Under the pieces are notes generated by a model that worked only from the letters and a program-made list of their open reading frames with translations, made no database searches and had not been told where the DNA came from. The translations under genes and the position numbers were made by a program. DNA of 64,000 nt from Cinnamomum chago (lineage: Eukaryota > Streptophyta > Magnoliopsida > Laurales > Lauraceae), in assembly GCA_038049695.1 (NCBI GenBank), contig CP142454.1:15570501-15634500 (forward strand), read 5' to 3'. This document shows positions 37,261-50,223 of this stretch, one piece after another; positions within the stretch are counted from its first letter, which is position 1, and each line of letters starts with the position of its first letter.

Positions 37261-37730
37261 TATGCCCTAGATCTCACTGAAGTCTCTATCCCATGTGCTC
37301 CTGCACATGTGATGAACTCATTTATCCTCTTTAAGTGCTTTAGTGTGCAGAGAAGATCTATTACTCTCTATCAGATATTGAACTATTTATTTATGCTTTA
37401 CTAGAGTAGAAACTTAATTTCATTCCTTTAGCTCCTTTAGCTCCCATCATGTCCTGCTTCTTTTATTATTATTTTTGTTGTATCTCTTTCAGGTATCCAT
37501 TAGTTCTAACAGCAGTGTTTAATTTGGGGGATCTCGTATCGCGGTACCTTCCACTTATTAACTGCTTAAGGATCACATCACGAAGGGGGTCATGGTAGCT
37601 ACCCTTGCACGTTTCTTGTTCATCCCTGCATTCTACTATATGGCCAAATATGGTGACCAAGGATGGATGATCATGTTAACGTTCATCTTAGGGCAAACAA
37701 ATGGTTACCCTGCTGTTTGTGCTCTTATGG

Positions 37731-39504
37731 CACTATTACAAAACTGAAGTTTACCGACGCTACGTACGGCATAGGGAAAAAATCGTAGGTAAATATAATT
37801 GATGACGCATTGACCGCGTCGGCAAGTTGTAGTTAAATTTACCGACGCTTGTTACCGACGCCAATTTTTATTTTATGCTTAAAGTTACCAACGCCAATGG
37901 CGTCGGTAACTTTAAGTTTATTTTTTTTAATCATGCTTCCAATCAGTCATTGGAACCGTCTAAACATAAAATGCCAGACAATCTCCCCATATACGATCTG
38001 AAGCCTCCATCTAATCCAAAATACCACAAATGAATCAATCACTTTATTCAAAAATAGGCTCAAAAGATCAAGATCAGTAGACATTCCTCTTTCATAAAAG
38101 AAAGCTCAGGCAGATTATACCCATTTATTGTAGTCCGTCAGACAAATGATAGAGAGAGGAGCAGAGAAGGGGAGTGAAATATTTACCAATGACAGAGATA
38201 GGAAGGGAGGGGGAGGGGGAGGGGATATATTGTGGGCATATCTAAACCGGTGCTTTGGGAGAGAATATATTTTGGGCACAAAGAGAAATCCCATCAGAAG
38301 AGAGCAAACAACTTATGAAAAAAAACAAACCCAAATAATAATGGAGAGGGGATTCGAACCCAGATCCATTAAAATCATGTTTAAAACAAATAACAAAATT
38401 TTATACATTATCTATATAAATTATCAAACTACATTCAGATAGTAATAATTGTATAATCATATCCATTCTAAAATTTATAAAACAAAACATATTATTAAAC
38501 TAATTATCAGATAAATAATAAAAAAAAACTACATACCGTTTATACGATCGATATTGCAAGAACTAGTATAGGTGGAGAATGGCAGCAGCAGTGGTGGTCG
38601 TCGGGATGGGTGGAGAATGGCAGCAGCAGAGGACGACAGCAACACTGGTGGTCGTCGGGAGTGAGTCATTGCAGACAAACATTTAAAATAAAAAGGAGAA
38701 AAAGTATTTGAAGAAAAAAAAAAAAAACAAAAAAACAAAACCGATAATATAAATATTTCATACCTTATAAAGAGGGGAAGAAGGTTGGTTAGATGTGAAA
38801 ACGTTAGAGAGATGGGAGGAAGACAGAACATATGCACAGAGAAGAGGGCGAAGACGCGTTGCAGAGAGTGGCAAGGGTGCAGAGAGTGGCGATGAGTGGG
38901 GAGAAGGGGAAGTGTTGGGAAGTTATAATAAACTTGTCGACGCCATATGGCGTCGGTAAGTTTCCTCCCAATAAACTTACCGACGCCGTATGGCGTCGGT
39001 AACTTTCTTCCCAATAAACTTACCAACGCCGTATGGCGTCGGCAACTTTCCTCCCACAAATCCCTTCAAAAAATCTGTAGAAGTTGTTGAATTTACAAAC
39101 TTCCCGACGCTTATGGCGTCGGGAAGTCCTTCGGTCAAACTTACCGACGCTCTTGGCGTAGGGAAGTTTTTTGGTCAACCGCGGGAACCAAAATTCCAGC
39201 GGGAAATGGGTTACTTACCGACGCTCTTGGCGTAGGGAAGTTTTTTGGTCAACCGCGGGAACCAAAATTCCAGCGGGAAATGGGTTGGCGCGAGGAAGTT
39301 CCCGACGCCATTAGCGTCGGAAAATTAAACATCATAACTTACCGACGCCATTAGCGTCGGGAAGTTCTAAACTTCATCCTGCTATCTGTGCAACACATTT
39401 ACCGACGCCATCTTTTTGTAATAACATCGGTAAAATTATAAATTACCGACGTTTTTATTGCGTCGGCAAGTTCACCGTAGTCAATCATAACTTTTCTTGT
39501 AGTG
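37731..39504 (-). mobile_element. CACTA transposon E4, inverted, inside ENT exon 8
   Basis: 1774 bp running from CACTATTACAAAAC to the inverse of CACTACAAGAAAAG, with target-site duplication TGG (37728-37730 and 39505-39507). It is the same non-autonomous family as E1-E3, inverted, with long CCGACGC/GCGTCGG arrays at both ends. It has the internal piece that E1 lacks. Host coding sequence reads through the site when element and one TGG are ignored (CALM then AAPKGY), so this is an exon insertion. Confidence 0.95.
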
Positions 39505-39819
39505 TGGCTGCCCCTAAAGGTTACTAAAATAAACAGCAGCTGACCCAATAGTTGGGCCGAGATTTGGACGATAATGATGAAGACTTAACAATTTGGATCA
39601 CCAAATAGTTGTTCCCACACTTACAATAAGGGCCAAGCCAGTTATATGGTCACCTAAACATACCCAACAAACATAACCAACTAAAGATCCCAAAACATCA
39701 ACCGACTGAAGGTACAAAATACAAACATCACCCAACAAACAGGCCAATGATCCCCCAACAGAACACTCCATACTAGGCTAGCGGTTTGGGCTCCAAGGAC
39801 AAATGATCAGTCATTTGTC

Positions 39820-42281
39820 TTATGTACTCTTGGCATAGTCCAGTGACTTTTTGCCAAGGTTATTAGCTTTGAAGTAGTATGCATTATACTCTCCAAAAAA
39901 AGAGCTTTCTGTATAGAGTGTTTCCATCTTTATCCGATAGCAACGGTCCGATCATTGTTCCGAAACGTGGGCTTGCAATTATCGGCACAGAGACTCTGGC
40001 CTTTGTCCTGTTAATTATATAACTCGATGTTCTGCGCTCTTGTACCTCCCATTGCTCAGTATCTTCAAAATCAAAGCAAACGGTCACTATAGGTATTTAT
40101 GGTTATACATGGGAGTTCATGCTATATGCCTAACTGTTAAAAAATGGGGCATCACAGATTGGGATAACCCTTTTGGCGCTTTAATATTGAGGTGTTTGCA
40201 CTTACCTCCAATGTGTCCCCAATGTTAATGACGAGCGCACCTTCCACTGGTGGGATCTCTATCCAGCCTTTGTCTTCCACCTTAAAGAAGAGCCCCCCAA
40301 TGTCATCTTGTAGGAGGATGGTCAGGGCTACCATATCAGAGTGCCGGCTAGCGCCAAATGTAAGCTGATGTTTAGGCCACTTTGGGTAGTAGTTCAAGTA
40401 CACAACCCTGTCTTCTATGTAGTGGGTCATAGTGGACTCATCAAGCTTTACACCAAGACCATTCAGTAGGGTATTCAGAATTTCATGGATCATCTTGTTA
40501 GTTGCTCGCGAGTAATTAAGGACTGCATCTCTGCAAACAAAAGACAGCTCAAACCTAAGAGAAAAGAAAATGACTGGAAGCTGAAACTATACATTAATTT
40601 GCTTGCATGTTAATATAACCCATATCTGACCCGCATAACCCCACGTGTATTTTATACAAGTCAGTCATGGGTCAGATGAACCTGTCCCGAATCAAAATGA
40701 GTCGGGTCGGGGCGAGTTAAAAAATTAAGTCTCCCTGGACATGCCCGGTCCCCCAGTATGTCCAGGTAGCACCCCTCGAGTTAAAAAAATGTTTGCTCTA
40801 TTAGCCTCCTTTCTTGCTTTTTAGTGTCTCGATAAAAGCTTCCCTTACCCATCCAAAGAGTTGCGCAGGGAAAATAGATGGATGGAAGGGTAGATTCTCT
40901 AGTAGTCCTTCGGTTTGAGAGATAATCTCTCTATTCAATGTGTTTTAGAGAAGATGGAAGCCATGTTCAGCTAACTGTAGATGTAAAGGAGGGAGCAAGC
41001 ACAAGCACAAAGAGCTCAATTAAGAAAACCCTAATCACTTCCCTAATTTCCATGACTAAAATCGAGGTTAGTATCTAAAAAAAAAAACCTAAAATGTCCT
41101 CTTTTTTTCTTTTTCTTTTTGTTTATACAAGACTGAGAAGTTTCTTCAAACTGTAAGAAAAGAATCATTTCATTTAGTTCTTCTCCTCTCTTACGTGGGT
41201 TACGTGGGGTCAGGTCAGGTTTGACCAGCAACGAGTGTGGTTTTTTATTTGCTGACCCGTTCAAAATGGGTCGGATGCAGGTTATGCTTAAACCTGCAGG
41301 CCTCAAGACTACCCAACCCAACCCTTTTGCCACACCTCAACGGCATTGCCTCAAATTTAGTATAACCATGACGTACCTTTTTATGTTCTTTTGGTTGTAC
41401 AAATAGTAAATTTAATATAAACATCTCTTACCTACACTTTTGAGGCCAAAACTGCATGGCCTATTGGTCGTTTGTGTAGATCATTTTCAAATTATCCCTC
41501 CATCCCAGCGACTTCTCCTCCTTAGGGTGTGTTTGGCACTTCACTAAGTTAAAGTGAAGTGAAGTGAATCCAGACAAGAATTGACAAGGGTCATATCAAA
41601 AATACATAATTTCAACATTCCCTCCATCTTTTTCAAAAAAAGACAAAAAAACAACATCTTTTTTCCACTAAAAGATAAAAAAACTCCACTTTTTTATATA
41701 AAAAGTCAAAAAAATTCTATACCAAACAACTAAAAACAAAACATCATCATAACGCCTTATTTTTTACTCTCTCTTGATTTGATGCTTCACTTCATCTCAC
41801 CTCACTTCACCACACATCCAAACACGCCCTAAAAGGTAAAACGCTCTTCCCATACACTATACGGGGCATGGCATTCGTCCTTTCGAAAAACGGTCTTCTT
41901 TTCCGGTGACAGGTTGAAGAAAGTGTGTGGAGCTTGCTTAACAAGCTACATCACTTCAAGAGGCACCCCATGGTTAATCACTTGGAAAAAGCCTAGCTTT
42001 GTAGCTGCCCCACATAGCAAATCCACGACCACTCTCATTCTCTTTTCCTCTCCTTTCAAACCCGACAAGTCAATCGGCTTGGTCAAGTATGGCGAAGCAT
42101 CATTGATCACTTGTTTTGGATCAATTTGCTCATGGAGAGGGTGCACAAAACACGAGGGCACAAAGGAAATGTTGCTGTCGACAAGTCCTTTGACACCATT
42201 GCCTTCTTCAACAACAAATTTGAATAGCTCGGCCAAGTCGTGGCTGAAAATTGGGGAGGAGGTATCAATGTGAGTATCCAT
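39820..42281 (-). pseudogene. 2OG/Fe(II) dioxygenase, copy A, broken
   Basis: Best-preserved dioxygenase of the window. Exon 1 is 42281 to 41432, exon 2 40530-40206, exon 3 40062-39820, all GT-AG. The start matches MDTHIDTSSP; exon 1 carries GFFQVINHGVP and WRDNLKM, exon 2 RHSD (iron-binding H-x-D) and LTILLQDDIGGLFF, exon 3 EHRV (distal iron His) and RVSVP (2-oxoglutarate Arg and Ser). These match the DOXC class near feruloyl-CoA 6'-hydroxylases. Lesions: CAG to TAG at 41946-41948, a MITE in exon 1 (41522-41832), a TAG near the exon 1 end, an extra AT after EHRV, and a T7 run (T6 expected) in the last exon. The last two are length changes; the nonsense codon and MITE stand alone. Convergent with ENT copy A. 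Confidence 0.92.
41522..41832. mobile_element. TIR MITE in 2OGD exon 1, copy A only
   Basis: Ends TTAGGGTGTGTTTGG and CCAAACACGCCCTAA are inverted complements with one mismatch. The interior is AT-rich with AAAGACAAAAAAAC-type tracts. Copy B passes from GCTTAGG to TAAAAAGC without it (57909). The duplication is unclear, so it may be PIF/Harbinger-like (TTA/TAA) or hAT-like. Confidence 0.85.
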
Positions 42282-42344
42282 CGAGAGGAGAGATGCTTGT
42301 ATCAGGGGAGTACTTGATGACTTAGGATGTTTGAGAAGCTAGTA

Positions 42345-42355
42345 TAATATATATA
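42345..42355 (-). promoter_or_regulatory. Putative TATA box of 2OGD copy A
   Basis: On minus, TATATATATTA lies about 65-75 bp upstream of the ATG at 42281. The same block precedes copy B (58388-58398). Position supports a core promoter; no experimental evidence. Confidence 0.5.
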
Positions 42356-42693
42356 GATGACATCCTTTGGAATTGTCAATGAAAAACAAACGATGTTTGA
42401 ATAGAGCCCACCCAAAATGACTAAAATCAGATGGCTGCGAATCATGGTTATTAAGATGATTTGTATGTTGTTTGAAGGAATGTTGATTCAGTATATTAGA
42501 GCTCAATCAGCTGGCAGACATCATTTAAATATAAGGCTTTCTTGCACAAGCTGCATTTTGGTGGGGCAAGAATTTTTTCTATTAATATCAGACTCTAAAT
42601 CGGGCACCCATCCTTAAATGTTTACCGATCTTTAAACATTTTGCCCATCCTTAAATGTTTCACCCATATCCGTCCAAATGTTTTACCCATACC

Positions 42694-42979
42694 TAGGGAT
42701 GTTATCGGCCGGGCTAAGGCATATCCAGGCCCGGCCCAAGCCTGACACGGGCCTAAAAGTTAGGCCTGAGCCCACCCATTTAATCAATCGGGCCAGGCTG
42801 AATTGGGCTTGTCATTACTTTTGTGGGAATTAGGGCACTAATTAAATTAAATTATGTGCATTTCTTACACAAGCCGGGCCGGGCCGGGCTATAGACTTTC
42901 TATCATGTAATCCAAACCCGGTCCAATGCGGGATAGGCCCAGATTGGGCTCGGTTTGGCCCACCCCATGAGCACCCCTA
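42694..42979. mobile_element. hAT-like GGGCC-rich element, copy A
   Basis: Bounded by TAGGGATG and CACCCCTA, 286 bp, with GGCCCGGCCC and GGGCCGGGCCGGGC blocks. Same family, inverted, as 17330. Present at the matching site in copy B, so it predates the duplication. Confidence 0.65.
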
Positions 42980-45054
42980 CCCTTTCGGGCCATTCCCATC
43001 CTTAAATGTTTCGTAGTGGTTGGGGTCCACGATTCGAATCCTCTTAGTGCCTGAACCGATACCATGGTGCTTATGGGTGGGGTCAGGGGGTTCATGTCAT
43101 TAAAAAAAATGGGTAGAAGTCATTGTCATGGTTACAATTGAGGGTTATATGATAATCTTTTCCTTTAATTTGGGGTTTACTTACACCTGAAACTTAAGTG
43201 AATTTTAGAGCTTCAATAATACTTCATTGGTTTGGCTCGTGCAAATCAAGTAGTTAAAGTAAAATGAACTATTAAAAATTCTTCTGCTTTCAACTGATCC
43301 TCAAATTTTGAATCTCAAACACAAGTTCCGAACAAAAACGGTCTCATACATGTCTATGAATAATTTCCTTTAGCTCAATGAAGAAGTGCCATTAGTTGAA
43401 AATCGTGCTCAGGATTCAAGGATGCATAGTGGATTTTGTATCTTTGATTCTTTCTGTTCATATGTGCATGTGAGTTCTAATGTGGATTGGAATCTATTTA
43501 TCCATTACCTAATGACCATCTAATATTCAAGTTATTCCCAATTTTTTCTATCTTCGCAATTGTACATGATAATGGAAGTTACATGACTTCTTTGCCCCAT
43601 TAAATAATATACTATAAATTTGATTACTTGTGAGTTATCAGGCAGTTTGCGGTGCTTTTGAATATGAAAAATTCTTCTTGGACATACTGGGGGGACCGAA
43701 CTGTGGCCCGGTCTCCCCTGGCAGCCGTTAGTATGTCCAAGTAGCAGGGCTCTTTGAATATATTTGAATCAACTGTGATGCTACTTACCTTTCAACATGT
43801 ACTTCCCTGTTGGTGTCATATATCTCCAACCCATGACCTTTCAACATGTACTTATATATGTGATGCCATTCCTATTCAGCGACTTCAAATGACAATGATC
43901 ATTAATTCATGTTTCATGTTCCATATTATTACTTAAAAGTGTTCTCATTTCACACTTTGCTCTGTTTGTGTTTTTTCTTGCTAGAAGCACACTGTATTCT
44001 ATATCCATATTTCTTTCCCCTTTTCTAATATTGTGATTATCATGAATTTATGTTTTATGCATACCCTGTAGTCTTTAATTAGATTATCGTAGTGTCATAC
44101 TGCTGGTTGTTGATATAACAACCTTTACATAAGTGCAATTGATTACACTTCTATTATTTGTATTATTGTGGTTCTTTCTCTCTCTAATTATATATATATA
44201 TATATATATATATCACCATATGAAGATGACTTAGAGACTTGGATACACATACCCACACCGAACCCAATCTACTACCAAACCCGCTCCTAATATGAAAAAA
44301 ATCATATTTTAGATTTTTTATAATCTTCTCCATCTCAATATAATATATATGTATCATATCTTCGTTTTTTTTAATGTTTTTGTATATTTTTTAATGTAAA
44401 TTAGCACTGGCATATTTTGCTAGTTATAATAATTACAAGTGTTAATTGTCATTTTGATTGGTTTTTCTAGTTTCACAGACATATGCAGGGGGGATAAGCT
44501 ATTCAGTATAAAGCAACACTACTCCTCACTAGTAGCCCGAGTAGCGAAAAAAAAAAAAAAGAGGTAGGATGAGCTATTCAGTTAAAAGGCCTGAAACCAT
44601 GATTTAAGTACGTACAGATGTGAAACCATGTGATGAACGATCAGCAAGTCCAGCAAACCACTCCAACTTTCTACAAATTTCTTTGATGGAGATCTATCTG
44701 CATGGTCCTGTATGGTTGGGATGTTGTTGCTGTTTTTGGTGATCTCTACCCAGTGACCGACTCGTCTTCTGACTTCTGCTATCCTTTCATTTTCTTTTGC
44801 TGCTCTTTATTGTTTCCTGATCATGTCTCTCTTTTCCATCAAGAAAAAAGAAAAAAAAATGATAAAGCATTTGAAAGTCATCAGTCCTTTATTTGGAATT
44901 TGGAAAGCGAATAAGCCTTCAAATTACATTTCAGCATAAATATACCCACTTCTTAAATGCTCTTTTGTTTTTATATCTTTCCAAGGAAGTCTTCAAAACA
45001 GAAGCAGCAAGCTAGCATCCCTTTTTCAGAAAAGAAAACTGGTAGTCAAAGGCG
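42980..45054. other. Upstream flank of 2OGD copy A, no gene
   Basis: No coding sequence. 43020-43110 has a GATTCGAATCC box B-like motif followed by an A run, possibly a SINE remnant. 44188-44213 is an AT microsatellite, longer in copy B. A short insert in A (about 43666-43748) is absent from B. Confidence 0.5.
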
Positions 45055-45405
45055 TGGATTCGACATGGGCCATATTAAGAAGCTGGGCCAAGCCAACATC
45101 TTTTTAATGATCAAATCTGATTTTAACGCCCAGATTCAGCTCATGGGCCTGCAGTCCTGAACCCAGTACTTTAGTAGAATATGAAGTCTGCTTATGCTGG
45201 ATTTATTGGGCCAAATATGACAATATAGTTGGCGGTGCAATCGATATTTACCTAGGTGTGTGATTTTCTCTTGCAAGAGTTCGCGTGGATATTTAGTGGG
45301 CGCTTTTAGTTCGGGAGAATCCGCTTTTGTGGATAGTGGGGATTGAAAAGCCCAAAGAGCCCGTGTGTGAGGATCCCCCATAGAAGAAAATTCCACTTAG
45401 GCAGA
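45055..45405 (-). repeat. Repeat R1, right copy
   Basis: Inverse of 14725-15045. Begins exactly at the right limit of segment A, where copies A and B stop matching (AGGCGTGGA then unrelated sequence). Confidence 0.85.
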
Positions 45406-48012
45406 TTTAGCTTATTTAGTAATAGACTAGAATGTCAAGTCCAGGCTCAGTCCGTATCAGCCTGGGTATGACCAGGAGTAGTCTTGGTGTCCTGTCTAGC
45501 ACATTTGGGCTGGTATCTGGCTGGGTAATCGATCTGGCCATGGAACATGGATGTATGGGGGATAATATCAGACTTAAAGAGCCAACAGCACCTTGACCTG
45601 ATGTGTCTTAGTTATGTTGGGATCCTTTTGATGTGAATTCCATTTGTGTTTGACTCATGGGCTGCCCTGGGGCTTCTATGGTGAGACTGTGAACATAACC
45701 AATGTGCGCTCTTCAGTCTTCAGTCACGAGTCACGACATGCATTTAAATTTTGAGTGTTAACACTGTGACACTGTCACACACTGGTGCCGCACTGAATAG
45801 CTATTAAAGCCTGCACAAAACCAGGCATCCATAGACGAGTAAACAATACACATACATCTAGGACTTCTGCTTGCATATAATTCAATCCACCACAACTAAT
45901 TAATGAAAGTTCTTTCTTTGGCAAGTTGTGCCCATTTTAGAAATGTATGGGAAGTTAAATAGGCGATGAATATATAGGTCACTCAATAGGGTCTAAACCA
46001 TGTTGGGACCCACATTTTGATGGGCTGGATCGACTGATATTTGTATCTAATTAACCATGACCTTGGTCCATTGCGTTGCTAAGTAATGGCCCACTAAACA
46101 AATGGCTATGTCAAGATTCCAGTGAACCACAGAGCTGATGTGGTTGGTCCCATTGTTGATTGGAGATTCTCACCATACTTGCATTTTGCATTGGTGTGTC
46201 TTTCTTAGCCACTACGCGTGGGCCACAGAAGACAGAATATTCCATTTTAGATGATGTCAATGAACCCAATCAACGGCTCTTCTAGAGTTTTTTATTTCCC
46301 ATTAGACATGGACCATTGTCTACTTGTTCATAGCCTGGACCGATTTGTGTCTAACCATGTGTAAGTTTGGGCCTAAAGTTAGTCCTGGGCCTGTAAACAT
46401 ACAAAGAATAAGACTATACTTTTTAGTGACCGGCATAGAAAATAGTAATGGGCCCATCCCATATGGGTCTAAAAACACATCCCAAATTCAGCTCCGTACA
46501 AGAAAGGCTCACCGGCCCAGGCTAGCAGGTCCCATGAACAGCCCTAGTAAGTACTAAGTAGGCTGTTTGGATCAAGAATGTAAGAGGCTTTTGTGTGCAA
46601 TCTTTATAAAGTGGGGTTGTGTCCCAGCCAAACTGAGCCTTAAAATAGTTCAAGTTCAAGCCCAAGTCCACCTTTTTTTATGGGCCTTAAATCAGTCAAA
46701 GTCCCAACACAGAGACAAAAACTACTAAAAAAAGATGTTACAATAGGAGCCAAATAGAACCATTCTTCTGAAACAGGTGGTGGTGTATCATCATCAGAAA
46801 GAGGAAAGACAACATTCCATTTATCTAATATGCTTTTGATCAACCATAGATTAGTATTGACTTAGGTTTGTGTTGTTTTGAGCTAGAGTTATGATGTGGT
46901 CAGGTTTCCTAGTTTGCCTTGAGACTACTCAGGCATTTGGCGAAATTTAGTTGGGGAGCGGGATAGTGATAGTGAAATGTTCTCCTAGGACCACCTCTTC
47001 GTGTTCCAGATCATGGGGCCCACTTAGATGCCTTCTCATCAATGGAGATGGAGTGATGGAAAGTTCTGCTTACATCATTCTATCCCTTAATTTAACAGCC
47101 TTAAAAGTTTAGTGATCTTTTAACCGTAGATTTATTTGAGATTCAATCCAACAGTGAGTGAATGTTTGGAGAGAATAAAATTAACCCCGGTGCCACATCA
47201 TGACAGGATGAGAGTTCGAAAGGGCCTTTATTGATCAAAGGTGGGCCCAAGATGGACCACACATCTGTTGCTCGTAGGAGAACATTTTACTGGAAACAGA
47301 GTACCTGAAGGCTCAGCCAATTAAACCAGAACTGAAGCTTGACAATGATGGAGGGCTGTGGTGGTTGAGAGTGGCACCCTCATTCATGCTTGTGGTCCAT
47401 CATCTCTCCTCTCCATCATTTATAGATGTTAACCATTTTCATACACCTCACCTACTTTTCCATTCATATCTGCTCCATCCTTCCCACTTCTGCAAGTGGA
47501 GAGAGTAACCATTTAAATCTTAATTACAAATGTTCATGTGACTCATTGGTACACACTCTCATTAAAAGTTTAGAACCCTTTTTAAGTACATGGGGCAAAA
47601 GTTAATGAGGTCAAGTGCTCACCAGGTGTTATTGAAAGCCTAAAAACTCTGTACCTGCCGAAGCCGAAGCATTAATCGTTTCAATAAAAAGAAGTATATG
47701 GGTGAGATCAGGAGAGAGGCTCTGTGATACAGTGATAGAGCTAAAGGCTGTCTATGTAATAAATATGCTATTGACAACCCATAGACGAGTAAACAATACC
47801 TTTGTCTTGCTTTCTCTCTTTTTTTTTCAGCCAAAACAAAGCCGCCCAACCCCCCCCCCCCCCCCCCAAAAGAGAGCCTTCTAACGCTTTAAAATCCGTG
47901 ATGAAAGTCATGGAAAATCTCAGCTATTGAGATCTTTGAAAGGGAGAGCTGGATTATTTCTTTTATGGTATGGAAGGGAGAAAAAAAAGAGGGTTTTACC
48001 CTTTCTTTATTT
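45406..48012. other. Spacer between copies A and B, no gene
   Basis: No coding sequence or element recognised. 47852-47867 is a C run of about 16. Confidence 0.55.
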
Positions 48013-48296
48013 TTTTTTTTTTTTTGTTTCTCATTGAGTATGTTGTAATGGAATTGGTTTCCTCTGTTTTTGTTGTTTATGCTCATTATGCAGAAAACGA
48101 TTCAAGATATATATGAACTGGGGATTTGATTATTCATGTTTTTGTTGTTTTTTATGAGCATCTTTTGTAATGGATATGAGTTCATGTGCTTCTGTTGTAC
48201 GATATATGAAGTAGGTTAATGATGATTTCTACTTTCGTTTGTTGTTGTTGGTATTTTTGTATTGAGATGGGAGATATGGTTTTCTTTTTTGTTGAA

Positions 48297-48831
48297 AGGG
48301 GACTGAGTGGTTTGGGTCTGGTTTGAGTTTCTGCTCTGTCTCTGTTTTTGCTGGTGCCTTCCCTCCCCCTCTGCTCTGCCTGATGTGCAGTGTGTGCTGA
48401 GTTGTTGGCGGAGTTGCAGGTAGTGGCCTTGGCTTGGCCTTCCTTCTTGGGCCCTTTGCTGCTGTAGTGGGCTTGCCATGTTTGGGTGCTGCTTGTGGCG
48501 TTCTGCTGTCTTGGCTGGCTTTGGGGTGTTGCTTTGTGCAGGCTGTTGCTTTGTGCTGGCAGTAGCTCTGTGCAGGGGTGTCCTCTCTCAGCTGCTGGTT
48601 GGAGCAGAATTGCTGGTCTTGTGCTTTGTGGGGCTGTGGGGTTGTCCGGTTTGCCCTCAGTCTCTGCTGCTGTTGGTGCCCCGGTTTTTTTTTTTTCGTT
48701 TTTGTGTCCTTGCTTCAGGGTTGGCCTTTTGGTTGCTCTCACTTGGTTGTATTCTTTTTTCACTCTGTCCTTGGGGCTTTGCCCTTCTTCTTTCTCTAAT
48801 ACAAATTTACCAATTAGCAAAAAAAAAAAAA
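48297..48831 (+). mobile_element. 5'-truncated LINE, copy B only
   Basis: About 535 bp absent from the matching site in copy A (24216). It is T/G-rich and ends CTTTCTCTAATACAAATTT and a poly-A run (48819-48831), typical of plant L1 3' ends. AAGGGGACTG before and AAGGGGATTG after look like a target-site duplication; copy A would then have lost that short stretch. The long minus-strand frame here (48182-48862) is a by-product of base composition. Confidence 0.75.
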
Positions 48832-50223
48832 GGGGATTGGTGAATAGATTTTCATCCATCATATGATGGCATTTGACGTGCTTACATTACAACAATGGTT
48901 CTGTGACCATGGTCATTTATCTAAAGCCAGGAATTTAACTTTTCTTCAATTTTCTATATATCATTCACCAAGTTTTCGAAAGAGAAAAAAAAAAAAAGTA
49001 TCCCCAATAATGTGCAACCTGTGAATTTTATGAGAAGCATCTCTAATCCAAACTTTAGAAAAAAGTACATCCTTTCCCTCTTTTTCGTAACCTGTTTTAT
49101 CTATAGTTCTTAGTGGAAAGGAGAAAATTTTTTTATTAATTGGATTTTGATGTTGATTGTGTCGTCTTTTCTCTAAAACCCATGATATTCATCAATTTTT
49201 GCAGTCTCCCTTTTTTTATTTTTTTTATAATGCAAGGTATGGGGTCTTTTCTCTAAAACCCATGTTATTCATCAATTTTTGTGGTCCCCCTTTTATATTT
49301 TTTTTTATAATGCACGGTACCCAAGAAAATATTTATTACGGTACATTGTTTTATGTAGTGCACTGTTTATTGTAGTGTCTTTTGGGTTTCTCATGTATCC
49401 TTTTGAGCTTTCTATGTGTCTTTTGGATTATTTATGCATCTTAGTTATTAAGTTGTTGTTTAGGAAAGTATGAGGGATTAAGTGATGTTTAATCCCGGAT
49501 TAGAAATGAAGTCTATATATTCAGCCATGTTTCTCATTGTTAACCAAGTTGTTTGAGTGAAAACTTGAGGTTCTTTGGTGGTACTATCTATTGGAATTAT
49601 TTTCTTGTTATTATGATCAAAAGAATCAAGTTTCTTCTCTTGAATGTCCATCTATTCTCATTTGGTTAAGAGCGATCCCCTTCAATATCCACACCAGCCC
49701 ATCTTACGAGCCTTTGGCCCTAGGCCCAAGATTATACCAGATTGTGGAGTGTAAGGACTAGTCCCTGGGGATACTTGTAATGTTTTTCTGTTCTTCTTCC
49801 ATCATTCATCAATCTTTCAAAGAATGACTTTTAATTTTACACCAATGATTCATGCTTCACAGTTTAGGTATTTTTTTGGTTTCTTATACTTCTTTTTCTT
49901 AATTAGAAACTTATATTATTTCCCAAAATCTTTTGAAAACTCTTCCAAACAAAAATATTCCTGATGAAATGTCAGGAAGAAGTAATCTAACATTAAAGCA
50001 CACAATGGTCTTATTCTTGTACAAATATACACCTGGTGAACTTGTAGTAGAAAATTTGTTATATTTTCTGCTAAACGCATTACTCTTAATTTGCATATTA
50101 GTAGAAGTTCTTGTGGATTTCCTTTTAAAGAAGGTTGCTTGACAAAAGCCATGAGTGATATTTTTAGCACTACAGTCATATGCTGCTGCTCTTCTCATTG
50201 TGGCAGGTTCATTGGTGGGAAGT

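Larger units (their letters stand above)
31633..39524 (+). pseudogene. ENT: ENT nucleoside transporter, copy A, broken
   Basis: ENT proteins are membrane carriers with about 11 helices that move nucleosides; plant members have about 415-420 residues. Exons: 31633-31665, 31753-31857, 32217-32372, 33013-33156, 33363-33469, 35289-35464, 35552-35712, and exon 8 from 37493. Together with a last exon they would give about 415 codons. Family marks: GFVQGAMGGDLSFMCQEFIQ (exon 4), FSAGVAASG (exon 5), KYGDQGWMIML and TNGY (exon 8). Lesions: exon 5 has one extra A in an A7 run (copy B lacks it); exon 8 lacks a C after GGGGG, giving a stop at 37596; a CACTA (37731-39504) splits exon 8. Past it CTGCCCCTAAAGGTTAC (39508-39524) resumes the frame (AAPKGY) and then meets TAA. 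The last exon is missing. Confidence 0.93.
23925..45055 (+). repeat. Segmental duplication, copy A
   Basis: Direct copy of 48015-61017. Matching blocks: 23925-25124 with 48018-49769 (less a LINE); 31178-31872 with 49770-50880; 31873-37597 with 50877-55967; 41004-45053 with 57397-61017. It holds an ENT gene on plus and a 2OGD gene on minus, tail to tail. The extra length of A comes from CACTA elements, their tandem amplification, an hAT-like element and MITEs. The right limit coincides with repeat R1. Confidence 0.93.

Noticed and set aside
38529..39059. 176-codon minus-strand frame and similar frames in the other CACTA copies
   Set aside because: They run through the CCGACGC arrays and noncoding interior of the CACTA elements and are not transposase.
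48182..48862. 226-codon minus-strand open frame and 121-126-codon plus-strand frames
   Set aside because: They lie in the LINE tail inserted only in copy B, have low-complexity composition and match no family; they come from G/T-rich sequence with few stop codons.
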